64,000 bases of DNA from Microbacterium esteraromaticum (GCF_016907315.1 NZ_JAFBBS010000001.1:2046001-2110000), one strand, 5' to 3'; positions 42,569 through 51,232 are shown, numbered from the stretch's first letter. Notes: generated from the sequence alone by a model not told the origin. Translations and numbers: made by a program.

Positions 42569-43333
42569 ATGGCATCCATCGACCTGAACTCGGATCTCGG
42601 CGAGAACTCCGCCGAGCGGGTCGTCAGCGATGACGCCGCGATGCTCGAGATCGTGACCAGCGCCAATGTGTCGTGCGGGTTCCATGCGGGCAGCGCCGAG
42701 GGCATCCGCGACACCCTCGCCGCGGCGACGGCGAACGGGGTCGTGATCGGAGCCCACCCGTCGTACCCCGATCGCGAGAACTTCGGCCGCACCCCGCAGA
42801 ACCCGGATGCCCGTACCCTGCAGGCCCAGATCGAGTATCAGCTCGGTGCGCTCATCGCGCTCGCGGGTGCCGTCGGCGCGCGGGTCGCCTACGTCAAGCC
42901 GCATGGCGCGCTGTACAACACGATCGCGCGCGACGAGAGGCAGGCGCAGGCGGTGGCCGCGGGCATCCGCTCGGTCGATCCCGGGCTGGTCATGCTGGGT
43001 CTCGCGGGCGGCGTGGCACTCGAGGTCGCCGCCGGTGCGGGTCTGCAGGTCGCAGCCGAGGCGTTCGCCGACCGCGGCTATCTCGCAGACGGGACGCTTG
43101 TGCCGCGTTCGCAACCCGGGGCCGTGCTGCACGACGCCGCAGCGGTGGCGCGGCGGATGGTGCGGCTCGCCGAGACGGGTTTGATCGAGGCCGTCGACGG
43201 CACCCCCGTACGCGTCGAGGCCCAGTCGATCTGCGTGCACGGCGACAGTCCCGGTGCGGTCGCGATGGCGGCGGAGACGAGGCGGATGCTGGTGGATGCC
43301 GGCGTCGAGATCGCCCCGTTCATCGCGGGCTGA
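42569..43333 (+). CDS. pxpA: 5-oxoprolinase subunit PxpA (LamB/YcsF family)
   Basis: 254-residue LamB/YcsF protein, part of the ATP-dependent PxpABC complex that opens 5-oxoproline to glutamate. Signatures: [46 protein letters not shown] and [19 protein letters not shown], all in family order. Followed after 13 bases by the fused pxpBC gene. Confidence 0.94.
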   Translation: MASIDLNSDLGENSAERVVSDDAAMLEIVTSANVSCGFHAGSAEGIRDTLAAATANGVVIGAHPSYPDRENFGRTPQNPDARTLQAQIEYQLGALIALAGAVGARVAYVKPHGALYNTIARDERQAQAVAAGIRSVDPGLVMLGLAGGVALEVAAGAGLQVAAEAFADRGYLADGTLVPRSQPGAVLHDAAAVARRMVRLAETGLIEAVDGTPVRVEAQSICVHGDSPGAVAMAAETRRMLVDAGVEIAPFIAG

Positions 43334-43346
43334 GCGAGGTGACCGC

Positions 43347-45113
43347 ATGCGTGTGCTGACCGCCTCCGACCGCGCCGTGCTCGTCGAGTGCGCCGACCTC
43401 GACGAGGCCATGCGCATGCACCGCGCCTGGGCGGACGTGCTCGGTGTGATCGAGCGCGTGCCAGGTGCTCGCACGGTTCTCGTGCGCTTCGACCCGCTCG
43501 TGACGACGGCTGACGAGCTGGCGAGGGCGCTGCTCGCGACCCATGCGGATGGGGCCCCGCCGGGAGCGGGGGCCGACCTGCTCGTGCCCGTGCGGTACGA
43601 CGGCGATGACCTCGCCGAGGTCGCGGAGCTGCTCGGGGTCTCGGCCGAGGAACTCATCCGCCGGCACGGCGCCGCCCGCTGGACGGTCGCCTTCTCGGGC
43701 TTCGCGCCGGGGTTCGGGTATCTCGTCGGTGATGATCCACTGTTCGACGTGCCTCGTCGGGCCTCGCCGCGCACGCGCGTGCCCGCCGGCTCGGTGGCGC
43801 TCGCCGGCCCGTTCAGCGGCGTGTATCCGCGCGAGAGCCCGGGCGGATGGCAGCTGATCGGCACGACGGATGCCGTGATGTGGGACGTGCAGCGCGATCC
43901 GCCGGCACTGCTGGTGCCCGGTGCGGTCGTGCGTTTCGTGGATGCGGATGCGGATGCGGATGCGGATGCGGGTGCGGATGCGGGTGCGCGTGCTGCGGCG
44001 GTGTCGGGGGTCTCGGATGTGTTGGCCGCGAAGCGGCGTGTCGAGCCGCGACACGCGGGTGGGGGGCCGGATGGTCGGGTGGTTCCGGCGGATGCGCGTG
44101 CGGGTGTGGATGCGGGTGCGCGTGCTGCGGTGTCGGGGGTCTCGGATGCTCTGGCCGCGGAGCGGCGTGTCGAGCCGCGACGCGCGGGTGGTGGGCCGGA
44201 TGGTCTGGTGGTTCCTGCGGCCACCGTCGAGGTCATCGACCCTGGGCTGCAGCTGCTCGTGCAGGATGGCGGCCGTCCCGGCCTCGCCGAACTCGGGGTT
44301 CCGGCATCCGGAGCAGCCGACCGCGTCGCTCTCCGCGACGCGAATCGTGCCGTCGGCAACGACTCCACCGCGGCAGCTCTCGAGGGCATAGGGGCGATCG
44401 CGCTGCGATTCCACGCCGCGGGTGTCGCGGCCGTCGCCGGCGCCGATGCCGAACTGGCCGTGGTCACTGCGGCCGGCCGGCTCCGCAGCATCCGGCTCGG
44501 AGCGCCGTTCGCCGTCGCTCGCGGCGACCTGCTCGAGATCGGCCTTCCGGCGCGCGGGCTGCGGGTCTCGGTCGCCGTGCGCGGCGGCATCCGGATGCCC
44601 GATCAGCTGGGCAGCCGGTCGACCGACACCCTCTCGGGGATCGGTCCTTCGCCCCTGCGGGTGGGTGACGTGATCGCGATCGGCGGCATCCCGTCGGTCG
44701 CCGTCGAGCCGGCGCCACTGCCACGCGAGCTGCCCGCACCCGGTGATCTCACCGTGCTCGACATCACGCTCGGCCCGCGCGACGACTGGTTCACTCCCGA
44801 CGCCGTGCGGCTGTTGAGCACGCAGGAATGGCTGGTCACACCACGTTCTGACAGAGTAGGCATCCGCCTGCGCGGTGAGCGCGCTCTCGAACGCGCGATT
44901 CGCGACGAGCTGCCCAGCGAGGGCGCGGTCGACGGTGCCATCCAAGTGCCGGCCGACGGCCAGCCCGTGCTGTTCGGGCCCGACCATCCGACCACCGGCG
45001 GCTACCCGATCATCGGCGCGCTGACTGATGGGGCGCGGGATCTGGCGGGGCAGCTGCCGCCTGGTGCGCGCATCCGGTTCCGTGACGTGACGGAGATCTC
45101 AGACCGTCCGTGA
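43347..45113 (+). CDS. pxpBC: 5-oxoprolinase PxpB-PxpC fusion with expanded repeat linker
   Basis: 588-residue fusion of PxpB (about residues 1-195; allophanate hydrolase subunit 1 fold, TVAFSGFAPGFGYLVGDD and SPGGWQLIGTT) and PxpC (about 292-588; LVQDGGRPGLAELGVPASGAADR, and GPEDHPT-like GPDHPTTGGYP). Between them lies a linker of about 95 residues made of (DA)n followed by two copies of a block with DAGARAA, VSGVSD.LAA.RRVEPR and AGGGPDG.VVPA. The linker DNA is a hexamer array plus two copies of the 87-bp palindromic element, all in frame. Both enzyme domains look intact. Completes oxoprolinase with PxpA. Confidence 0.9.
   Translation: MRVLTASDRAVLVECADLDEAMRMHRAWADVLGVIERVPGARTVLVRFDPLVTTADELARALLATHADGAPPGAGADLLVPVRYDGDDLAEVAELLGVSAEELIRRHGAARWTVAFSGFAPGFGYLVGDDPLFDVPRRASPRTRVPAGSVALAGPFSGVYPRESPGGWQLIGTTDAVMWDVQRDPPALLVPGAVVRFVDADADADADAGADAGARAAAVSGVSDVLAAKRRVEPRHAGGGPDGRVVPADARAGVDAGARAAVSGVSDALAAERRVEPRRAGGGPDGLVVPAATVEVIDPGLQLLVQDGGRPGLAELGVPASGAADRVALRDANRAVGNDSTAAALEGIGAIALRFHAAGVAAVAGADAELAVVTAAGRLRSIRLGAPFAVARGDLLEIGLPARGLRVSVAVRGGIRMPDQLGSRSTDTLSGIGPSPLRVGDVIAIGGIPSVAVEPAPLPRELPAPGDLTVLDITLGPRDDWFTPDAVRLLSTQEWLVTPRSDRVGIRLRGERALERAIRDELPSEGAVDGAIQVPADGQPVLFGPDHPTTGGYPIIGALTDGARDLAGQLPPGARIRFRDVTEISDRP
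43939..43988 (+). repeat. GCGGAT-type hexamer array in pxpBC
   Basis: Eight imperfect GCGGAT/GCGGGT units encode alternating Asp/Ala/Gly residues at the start of the linker. Changes by whole units would keep the reading frame. Confidence 0.85.
43976..44220. repeat. In-frame ~113-bp direct duplication containing palindromic copies C and D
   Basis: Two copies, about 43976-44091 and 44108-44220, share long identical runs (GCGGGTGCGCGTGCTGCG, GTGTCGGGGGTCTCGGATG, CGGCGTGTCGAGCCGCGA). Each contains one 87-bp element (44003-44089 and 44132-44218) recognisable by GTCGGGGGTCTCGG at its start and a central GGCGTGTCGAGCCGCGAC segment. Confidence 0.8.
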
Positions 45114-45159
45114 CGGGTGCGGCGTGTCAGCCGCCGCCACGCCGGGCGCAGCCGTCCGG

Positions 45160-45636
45160 TCACTGATTCCCCGCGCCGTCCACAAGGCCGGCATGGAACG
45201 TCAGCAGCTGCACGGCCGCCTCGATCGTCGCCTCGAGCACCTCCTCCGGACCGCCGTCGAGCGTCAGACGGCGATGCCCGGCCTCGTCGCGAGTGGCCCA
45301 TCCGAGGAACACCTCTCCCGCGGGGTGCCCGTCTTCGGCATCCGGACCCCCGACGCCGGTCGTCGAGACGCACAGATCCGCGTCGAGCAGCTCGCGCGCG
45401 CCTCTGGCCAACTGCTCGGCGCACTCCGCCGACGTCGGATCCTGATCGGCGGGGAAGCCGAGCACGCGCTCCTTGACCTCGGGCAGGTATGCGACCACCC
45501 CGCCGCCGAACCATGCGCTCGCCTCCTCCCCGGCGCCGACCGTGCTGGCCAGCGCGCCGGAGGTGAGCGATTCGGCGACCGCCACGCGCAGGTGTCGGCT
45601 TCGGGCGAGATCGGACAGAGCGGTGACATCGGACAT
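45160..45636 (-). CDS. pncC: Nicotinamide-nucleotide amidase (CinA C-terminal domain)
   Basis: 158-residue stand-alone CinA C-terminal domain protein that deamidates NMN in the pyridine nucleotide cycle. Family motifs: VAVAESLTSGALASTV, GAGEEASAWFGGGVVAYLPEVKERVLG (split), DLCVSTTGVGGPD and GEVFLGWA. The ATG at 45636 is preceded by TACCGT and a six-base gap. Convergent with pxpBC. Confidence 0.9.
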   Translation of the reverse strand: MSDVTALSDLARSRHLRVAVAESLTSGALASTVGAGEEASAWFGGGVVAYLPEVKERVLGFPADQDPTSAECAEQLARGARELLDADLCVSTTGVGGPDAEDGHPAGEVFLGWATRDEAGHRRLTLDGGPEEVLEATIEAAVQLLTFHAGLVDGAGNQ

Positions 45637-45642
45637 GCGCCG

Positions 45643-45648
45643 ACGGTA
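45643..45648 (-). promoter_or_regulatory. -10 element TACCGT, pncC promoter
   Basis: TACCGT on the minus strand ends six bases before the pncC ATG; leaderless arrangement. Confidence 0.5.
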
Positions 45649-45703
45649 CCGTCCCATCCGGATGCTGCGGCGGGGCCTTGACAGCCGTTCCGGCTCCGGT
45701 CGT

Positions 45704-45790
45704 GTCGGGAATCTCGGACGGTCCGGGGCGTGGGCGGCGGGTCGCACGACGACACGCCGCGCCGCGGACGTCTGGTCCGAGATTTCCGAC
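45704..45790. repeat. 87-bp palindromic element, copy E (best preserved)
   Basis: Left arm GTCGGGAATCTCGGACGGTC and right arm GGTCCGAGATTTCCGAC are inverted copies differing at a few bases; the centre holds GGCGGGTCG...CGACACGCC. Intergenic between the metzincin terminator and pncC. Confidence 0.8.
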
Positions 45791-45835
45791 GTCCGGACGC
45801 CCGCACAGCCAAGGCCCCTCGTGCCGCACACACAC

Positions 45836-45865
45836 GTGGGGCCCGGTCTCTCGACCGGGCCCCAC
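45836..45865 (-). terminator. Perfect 13-bp hairpin terminator of the metzincin gene
   Basis: GTGGGGCCCGGTC and its exact complement flank the loop TCTC, 15 bases after the metalloprotease stop codon on the minus strand. Confidence 0.85.
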
Positions 45866-45880
45866 GCGAGGAGAGGGTGA

Positions 45881-46699
45881 TCAGCTGCCGTACAGCGCGA
45901 CGACGCCTGCGCGGTCGGAGCTGGTCATCGACAGGTCGTCGGAGCTGCCGTTGCACTGCGGGTAGTGCATGATCGACGACGAGTCGTACGGGGTCAGCGG
46001 ACGCCAGTTGTTGTCTTCGAAGCAGGTGCCCGACTCGGGGCGGGTGTGCTCGTGGCGGAAGCCCAGGGTGTGGCCGAGCTCGTGGCCGAGGATGTTCGTG
46101 GGGGTCCACGAACCCGACGACCAGATCGAGTCGTCGATGAGCACGTTCATCTGACGGTCGGGGCTGCTCGGGAAGAACGCCCGCGCGATGTACTGCGAGG
46201 TCTGCACCGGCTCGACCGAGAACAGCACCGCGTTGTTGCGGGTGGTGCAGTTGCTGTCGGCGCTGCTGACGTACACGAAGTTGACCTTCGACGAGGCGGC
46301 CTCCCAGAGGGCGGCGCCGCTCGCCATCGCCGCGACCACGTCGTCGTGGCGCGTGCCGAACTTGGTGCTGACGCAGTAGGTGAGGTTTCCGACCTTCGAG
46401 GCCGACCACTTGTCGTCGACGCCGTTGACAGTGTTGACGATCAGGCCGTCCGTCATCGAGTCGGGTCCGAGAAGGTTGTCGTAGAAGCTCTTCAGGTCGC
46501 CCTTGGTCGACACGAGCTCGTCGCCGTTGACCACGTATCCGCCGTCGATGTCGCGATAGGTCGACGCCGCGAACTCCTGGTAGGTCGGGGTGTCTCCGCT
46601 GCCCGCCGAGGGGGCGGCGCTGGCTGCCGGCGCGATGGCGCCGAAACCGAGCGCGACGACCGCGGTCGCTGCGAGGGCGAAGGTTCTGGTGATGCGCAT
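45881..46699 (-). CDS. Secreted metzincin-type zinc metalloprotease
   Basis: 272-residue secreted protease. A GGAG ribosome site precedes the ATG; the signal peptide runs RITRTFALAATAVVALGFG to about AASA (residue 28). The extended zinc motif HELGHTLGFRHEH near residue 206 is the metzincin pattern HExxHxxGxxH, and MHYP is the Met-turn. It resembles small M57/matrixin-like secreted bacterial proteases. Four Cys (CVST, NCTT, CFED, QCNG) may form disulfides. Substrate unknown. Confidence 0.86.
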   Translation of the reverse strand: MRITRTFALAATAVVALGFGAIAPAASAAPSAGSGDTPTYQEFAASTYRDIDGGYVVNGDELVSTKGDLKSFYDNLLGPDSMTDGLIVNTVNGVDDKWSASKVGNLTYCVSTKFGTRHDDVVAAMASGAALWEAASSKVNFVYVSSADSNCTTRNNAVLFSVEPVQTSQYIARAFFPSSPDRQMNVLIDDSIWSSGSWTPTNILGHELGHTLGFRHEHTRPESGTCFEDNNWRPLTPYDSSSIMHYPQCNGSSDDLSMTSSDRAGVVALYGS

Positions 46700-46872
46700 T
46701 CAGTGCTCCTTTTGAACTGAACGATGTCCGCCCACCTGGTCGGCGGGCGCACCTCGGAGTGGAGTGCCGGGCATCTTCGCACCGTCTCTCACGCCGAAGC
46801 CCGCTCACCGTAACCAGCCGATTTCAGCCCTGTCAACCCTTGCGATTCGCCCGATATTCTGCTGCCGGTCGA

Positions 46873-46886
46873 TGGGATCGCTCCCA
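46873..46886. promoter_or_regulatory. Possible CebR-like box TGGGATCGCTCCCA
   Basis: Differs from the perfect CebR palindrome at 39832 by one base. It lies 56 bases upstream of the histidine kinase start in the intergenic region divergent to the metzincin gene. Functional binding is uncertain. Confidence 0.35.
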
Positions 46887-46930
46887 GGATTCGCGCCGAT
46901 CGGATGATTCCCGAGACCTGCTCCGCTCCG

Positions 46931-46936
46931 TAGGCT
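46931..46936 (+). promoter_or_regulatory. -10 element TAGGCT, histidine kinase promoter
   Basis: TAGGCT followed by six bases and the ATG at 46943; the same hexamer and spacing as purM and purD promoters. Confidence 0.6.
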
Positions 46937-46942
46937 GTGCCC

Positions 46943-48184
46943 ATGACAACCGCGCCCGATGCCGCCGAGACCGGCGTTCGGGGCATCCTCGCGCCGGTGC
47001 GGTTCGCCCGGATGCTGCAGGTCGTGCTGCTGGTTCTGCTGGCCGTCTGCGCGGCTCGCTATGTGATCAGGCATGAGTGGGACGCGACGGCTGCGATGAT
47101 CCTCAGCGGCGTGGTGGTGCTCGCTGTGATCGCCGTCATGCAGGGTCTGGTTCCGCGTCACGGGGCATGGCCGGCGGTGTGGACGCTGATCGTGTGCGCG
47201 CTGTGGGTCGCGCTCACGCTGACCGCGCCGTCGTTCGCGTGGTGTGCGGTGCCGCTCGCCTTCCAGGTGCTGCAGATCCTGCCGTTCTGGCCGGCGTCGG
47301 GGGTCGTGTCGGTCATGACCGCGGTCGTGGTCGCCGCCGAGCTGCGCCTGAACCCCGAGCTCGACCCGACGATCTTCGCGGGACCCATCGGCATCGCCGT
47401 CGCCGCGGTCGTCGCCTACCGCGCTCTCGACCGCGAGGCCACTGCTCGGCAGCGCCTGGTCGACGAGCTGACCGAAGCGCAGGCCGAGCTCGCCGCCGCC
47501 GAGCATCGCGCAGGCGGACTCGCCGAGAGGGCAAGGCTGTCGCGCGAGATCCACGACTCGGTCGGGCAGAACCTCACCAGCATCAATCTGCTGCTGCAGG
47601 CGGCGGAGCAGGGCTGGGACCGCCGGCCCGATGCAGCCCGTGCGCAGGTGCGCACTGCGGCAGACTCCGCGCGCGCCGGGCTCGACGAGGTGCGGCGGGT
47701 CGTCCGCGACCTGGCGCCGGCCGAACTCGACGGCGCCGCCTCCTCGCTTCCCGCCGCCGTGCAGCGCGCGGTGCAGCGGGCGGTGGCGGATGCCGCATCG
47801 TCGATCCTCACGGTCGACCTCCGCGTGCACGGCGAGGTCGATCGAGTGCCGCTGCCCGTGGCATCCGCCGTCATCCGCACGGTGCGTGGAGCGCTCGCCA
47901 ACGTCGCCGAGCATGCCCGCGCGACCAGAGCCGTGGTGAGCCTCACCGCCCAGCCCGGCGAACTGCGCCTCGACATCCGCGACGACGGGATCGGGTTCGA
48001 CGCCCGGCCGGCCGCGCGGCGCCAGGCGGCCGTGCAGCGCCGAGCGCAGGGCCGTGGCTACGGACTCGACGGCATCGCCGAGCGCATCGCCGTCGTGGGC
48101 GGGCATCTCGACATCGAGAGCGCGCCAGGCGAAGGCACGACGCTGTCGGCCGTGTTCCCCCTCACCGAGAGGACGCTCCGATGA
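46943..48184 (+). CDS. NarL-type sensor histidine kinase (HisKA_3)
   Basis: 413-residue membrane sensor kinase. Five to six hydrophobic segments occupy about residues 15-165 with almost no extracytoplasmic domain. A short coiled coil leads to the HisKA_3 dimerisation box RLSREIHDSVGQNLTSINLL with the phospho-acceptor His near residue 202. The ATPase domain has ALANVAEHARA and the G boxes DIRDDGIGFD and GRGYGLDGIAERI. The ATG at 46943 is preferred over an in-frame GTG two codons earlier because TAGGCT sits six bases before it. The stop overlaps the response regulator start. Signal unknown. Confidence 0.9.
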   Translation: MTTAPDAAETGVRGILAPVRFARMLQVVLLVLLAVCAARYVIRHEWDATAAMILSGVVVLAVIAVMQGLVPRHGAWPAVWTLIVCALWVALTLTAPSFAWCAVPLAFQVLQILPFWPASGVVSVMTAVVVAAELRLNPELDPTIFAGPIGIAVAAVVAYRALDREATARQRLVDELTEAQAELAAAEHRAGGLAERARLSREIHDSVGQNLTSINLLLQAAEQGWDRRPDAARAQVRTAADSARAGLDEVRRVVRDLAPAELDGAASSLPAAVQRAVQRAVADAASSILTVDLRVHGEVDRVPLPVASAVIRTVRGALANVAEHARATRAVVSLTAQPGELRLDIRDDGIGFDARPAARRQAAVQRRAQGRGYGLDGIAERIAVVGGHLDIESAPGEGTTLSAVFPLTERTLR

Positions 48185-48807
48185 CCCTGCGACTCGTACT
48201 GGTCGACGACCACCCGGTGGTGCGTGCGGGGGTGCGCGCCCTGATCGAATCGAGCGACGGTCTGATCGTGGTCGGTGAGGCGTCGAACGCCGCCGAGGCG
48301 GTGACGGCGGTCGAGCGCGAGCATCCCGATGTCGTGCTGATGGACCTCAGCCTCGGCGACGGCGTCGGCGGCATCGAGGCGACCGCACGGCTGCGTGGCC
48401 TCGAGCACCCGCCGGCGGTTCTGGTGCTGACGACCTACGACAGCGAGTCCGACATCCTGCGGGCGCTGGATGCCGGTGCGGGCGGCTATCTGCTGAAGGA
48501 TGCCCCGCCCGAGCAGCTCTTCGCGGGCATCCGGTCGGTGGCCGTCGGGGCGCCCGCGCTCGCTCCTTCTGTCGCGGCGATGCTGATGCGGCGTGCGTCG
48601 TCGCCCGACCCGCGCGTGACCGAGCGCGAGGTCGAGGTGCTCGAGCTGCTCGCCGACGGTCTCGGCAACCGCGAGCTCGCCCGCGCGCTGTTCGTGTCCG
48701 AGGCGACCGTGAAGTCGCACCTGTCGCACATCTACGCCAAGCTCGGCGTCGATACCAGGGCGGGCGCTGTCGCGGCTGCGATCGAGCAGCGGATCATCCG
48801 GCGCTGA
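48181..48807 (+). CDS. NarL/LuxR-type response regulator
   Basis: 208-residue response regulator. Receiver domain with VLVDDHPVVRAG at the start, phospho-acceptor Asp in VVLMDLSLGDG (near residue 54) and Lys in GYLLKDAPPEQL. The LuxR helix-turn-helix domain covers about 143-205 (TEREVEVLELLADGLGNREL, SEATVKSHLSHIYAKLGVDT). Translationally coupled to the kinase (ATGA), so they form a two-component pair. Downstream is a palindromic repeat. Confidence 0.93.
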   Translation: MTLRLVLVDDHPVVRAGVRALIESSDGLIVVGEASNAAEAVTAVEREHPDVVLMDLSLGDGVGGIEATARLRGLEHPPAVLVLTTYDSESDILRALDAGAGGYLLKDAPPEQLFAGIRSVAVGAPALAPSVAAMLMRRASSPDPRVTEREVEVLELLADGLGNRELARALFVSEATVKSHLSHIYAKLGVDTRAGAVAAAIEQRIIRR

Positions 48808-48833
48808 CGCCGCCGGACTGGCATCCGGATGCC

Positions 48834-48907
48834 CGAGAACAGGCGAACACGCGAGAACAGGACGGATTCCGGGGAATCGACCTGCGCTCGCGTGTCCTCC
48901 TGTCGTG
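48834..48907. repeat. CAGGAG-family palindromic element (intergenic copy)
   Basis: CGAGAACAGG at 48834 and 48852 (18-base step, as in the copy at 30782), then a central CCTGCGCTCGCG and the inverted arm CGTGTCCTCCTGTCGTGG ending near 48907. Between the response regulator and uracil permease genes. Confidence 0.65.
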
Positions 48908-48942
48908 GACGGCGGGCCCGAGGCCCGCGTCAGGCGTCCGCG

Positions 48943-50271
48943 TCAGGCGGGGTCGCCGCCGGGCGCACCCACACCGGCGAGCGGCTTGGGGTCGTCGGCA
49001 CCGGAGCCGCGCAGCCGCGCGACGAGGTTGCCGAGGTGGTAGATGAGGATGGCGCCGACGGTGGCGAGCACGATGCCGCCGAGCTCGAAGCCCGATTCCG
49101 GGTCCTTGATCATGAAGCCGCCGACCGCGACGATCAGGCCCACCGCAGCGGTGTACTGGTTGACCGGCCGTGAGAAGTCGACGCGGTTGTCGACCCAGAT
49201 CTTGATGCCGATCACGCCGATCAGACCGTACAGGGCGGTCGTGACGCCGCCGAGCACGCCGGCGGGGACCGAGTTGATCACGGCCCCGAACTTCGGCGAC
49301 ATGCTCAGCAGGATGGCGGTGATGCCGGCCACCCAGTACGCCGCCGTCGAGTACACGCGGGTGGATGCCATGACGCCGATGTTCTCGCCGTAGGTCGTGG
49401 TTCCCGAGCCGCCGAAGAAGCCGGCGAGCGAGGTCGAGATGCCGTCGGCGATGAGCGCCTTGCCGGTCTGCTGGTTGATCGCGGGATCTTCGACCATGGT
49501 CGCGACGCCGCGCACGTGGCCGACGTTCTCGGCGATCAGCACGAGCACGACGGGCAGGAACATCGCCATCGCCGACCAGGTGCCCGGTGAGGCGAAGTCG
49601 GGCGTGTGGAAGGTCGGGAAGCCCACCCAGTCGGCCGCCTCGACGGTGCTGAAGTCGAGCTCGCCCCGGATGCCCGCGAAGATGTACCCCGCGATCACGC
49701 CCAGGAAGATCGAGATGCGGCCGAGGAATCCGCGGAACACGACCGCGAACAGGATGGTCACGGCGAGGGTGAACGTGGCCGTGATGGGCGCCTGCTCGTA
49801 GTTGCCGCGCGCAGCGCCCGCGAGGTTGAACCCGATGAGCGCGACGATCGTGCCCGCGAGCACGGGCGGCAGGAAGCGGTCGACCCAGTGCACGCCGACG
49901 GTGTGCACGACGACGCCGATCAGCGCCAGCAGCACGCCGACCGCGACGATGCCGGCCAGCGCCGAGCCGATCTCATTCGTGGCCGTCGCGGCGGTGACCG
50001 GGGCGATGAACGCGAACGACGACCCCAGGTAACTGGGCAGCTTGTTGCGCGTGATGAGCAGGAACAGGATCGTGCCGACACCGCTGAACAGCAGCGTCGT
50101 CGGCACGGGGAAGCCGGTGAGGATCGGCACGAGGAACGTCGCGCCGAACATGGCGATGACGTGCTGCACGCCGATCGCGATGGTCGCCGGCCAGTTCAGG
50201 CGCTCTTCGGGGCGGACGACGGCGCCGGGCGCGACAGTGCGACCGTTGCCGTGGATCTTCCACAGCGGCAT
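48943..50271 (-). CDS. NCS2-family uracil/xanthine permease
   Basis: 442-residue nucleobase:cation symporter with about 14 predicted membrane segments. UraA-like features: RLNWPATIAIGVQHVIAMFGATFLVP at the N terminus, the helix-break segment GSSFAFIAPV, LIAENVGHVRG with the Glu that contacts the base, and GGSGTTTYGENIGVMA. Uracil is most likely by similarity to UraA (PyrP), but xanthine cannot be excluded. GAGGAG precedes the ATG. Followed downstream by the convergent two-component pair. Confidence 0.9.
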   Translation of the reverse strand: MPLWKIHGNGRTVAPGAVVRPEERLNWPATIAIGVQHVIAMFGATFLVPILTGFPVPTTLLFSGVGTILFLLITRNKLPSYLGSSFAFIAPVTAATATNEIGSALAGIVAVGVLLALIGVVVHTVGVHWVDRFLPPVLAGTIVALIGFNLAGAARGNYEQAPITATFTLAVTILFAVVFRGFLGRISIFLGVIAGYIFAGIRGELDFSTVEAADWVGFPTFHTPDFASPGTWSAMAMFLPVVLVLIAENVGHVRGVATMVEDPAINQQTGKALIADGISTSLAGFFGGSGTTTYGENIGVMASTRVYSTAAYWVAGITAILLSMSPKFGAVINSVPAGVLGGVTTALYGLIGVIGIKIWVDNRVDFSRPVNQYTAAVGLIVAVGGFMIKDPESGFELGGIVLATVGAILIYHLGNLVARLRGSGADDPKPLAGVGAPGGDPA

Positions 50272-50368
50272 GGGGGCTCCTCGGGGATCAGGGGTTCAGG
50301 GCCGAGGAAACCCTATCGCCCCCGGCATCCGCGTCCTGTCGTGCCGACGCGCGGGGAGCATCGGGGCA

Positions 50369-51232
50369 TCAGCCCTTCAGCCGCCCGATGAGCTCGCGGT
50401 AGCGATCGGCCGTCTGCTCGACGATCTCGTCTGGAAGCGCGGGCGGCTCGCCCTGCTTGTCCCAGTTCGCTGCCAGCCAGTCGCGCACGATCTGCTTGTC
50501 GAAACTCGCCATGCGGGCCTCGGGAGTCGTGCCGCTCTTCCAGGCCTCCGCGTCCCAGTAGCGCGACGAATCGCTGGTGAGCACCTCGTCGGCCAGACGC
50601 AGGGTGCCGTCGGCGTCCACTCCGAACTCGAACTTGGTGTCCGCCAGGATCAGGCCCTTCGCCTCGGCTATAGCCGAGGCGCGGCGGTAGAGCGACAGCG
50701 ATGCGTCCCGCAGCTGAGCGGCGCGCTCGGCGCCGACCAGCTCGACGACCCGCTCGTAGGTGATGTTCTCGTCGTGCTCGCCGAGCGGTGCCTTGTAGGC
50801 CGGCGTGAAGAGCGGTTCGGGCAGGCGGTCGCCGTTCGAGAGCCCGGCCGGGAGCGGGATGCCGCAGACCGTGCCGTGCTCGACGTACTCCGCCCAGCCG
50901 GTGCCGGTGATGTAGCCGCGCACGACGCACTCGATCGGAAGGATCTCGAGTGCCATGGCGAGCATGGCACGGCCGGCCACAGCATCAGGGATCTCGCCCT
51001 CGGCCAGGTGGTTCGGCACGTCGGAGAGCTGATCGAACCACCAGTCGCTGAGCTGGGTGAGCAGCTCGCCCTTCTGCGGGATGCCAGGCGAGAGCACGAA
51101 GTCGAAGGCGCTCACCCTGTCGCTCGCGACGAGGAGGATGCGGGTGTCAGCCGGATCCTCAGAGGCGTAGAGGTCGCGGACCTTGCCCGAGTACAGGTGC
51201 CGCCAGCCGGGGATGCTCTGTGCTTCGCTCAC
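50369..51232 (-). CDS. purC: SAICAR synthetase (phosphoribosylaminoimidazole-succinocarboxamide synthase)
   Basis: 287-residue purine biosynthesis enzyme joining CAIR and aspartate. Motifs: HLYSGKVRDLYAS, RILLVASDRVSAFDFVL, IECVVRGYITGTGWAEY, and LILADTKFEFGVDADG. It is the longer type common in actinobacteria. The start is GTG at 51232 (VSEAQSIPGW). It diverges from a GNAT gene with a 59-base gap. Confidence 0.95.
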   Translation of the reverse strand: MSEAQSIPGWRHLYSGKVRDLYASEDPADTRILLVASDRVSAFDFVLSPGIPQKGELLTQLSDWWFDQLSDVPNHLAEGEIPDAVAGRAMLAMALEILPIECVVRGYITGTGWAEYVEHGTVCGIPLPAGLSNGDRLPEPLFTPAYKAPLGEHDENITYERVVELVGAERAAQLRDASLSLYRRASAIAEAKGLILADTKFEFGVDADGTLRLADEVLTSDSSRYWDAEAWKSGTTPEARMASFDKQIVRDWLAANWDKQGEPPALPDEIVEQTADRYRELIGRLKG

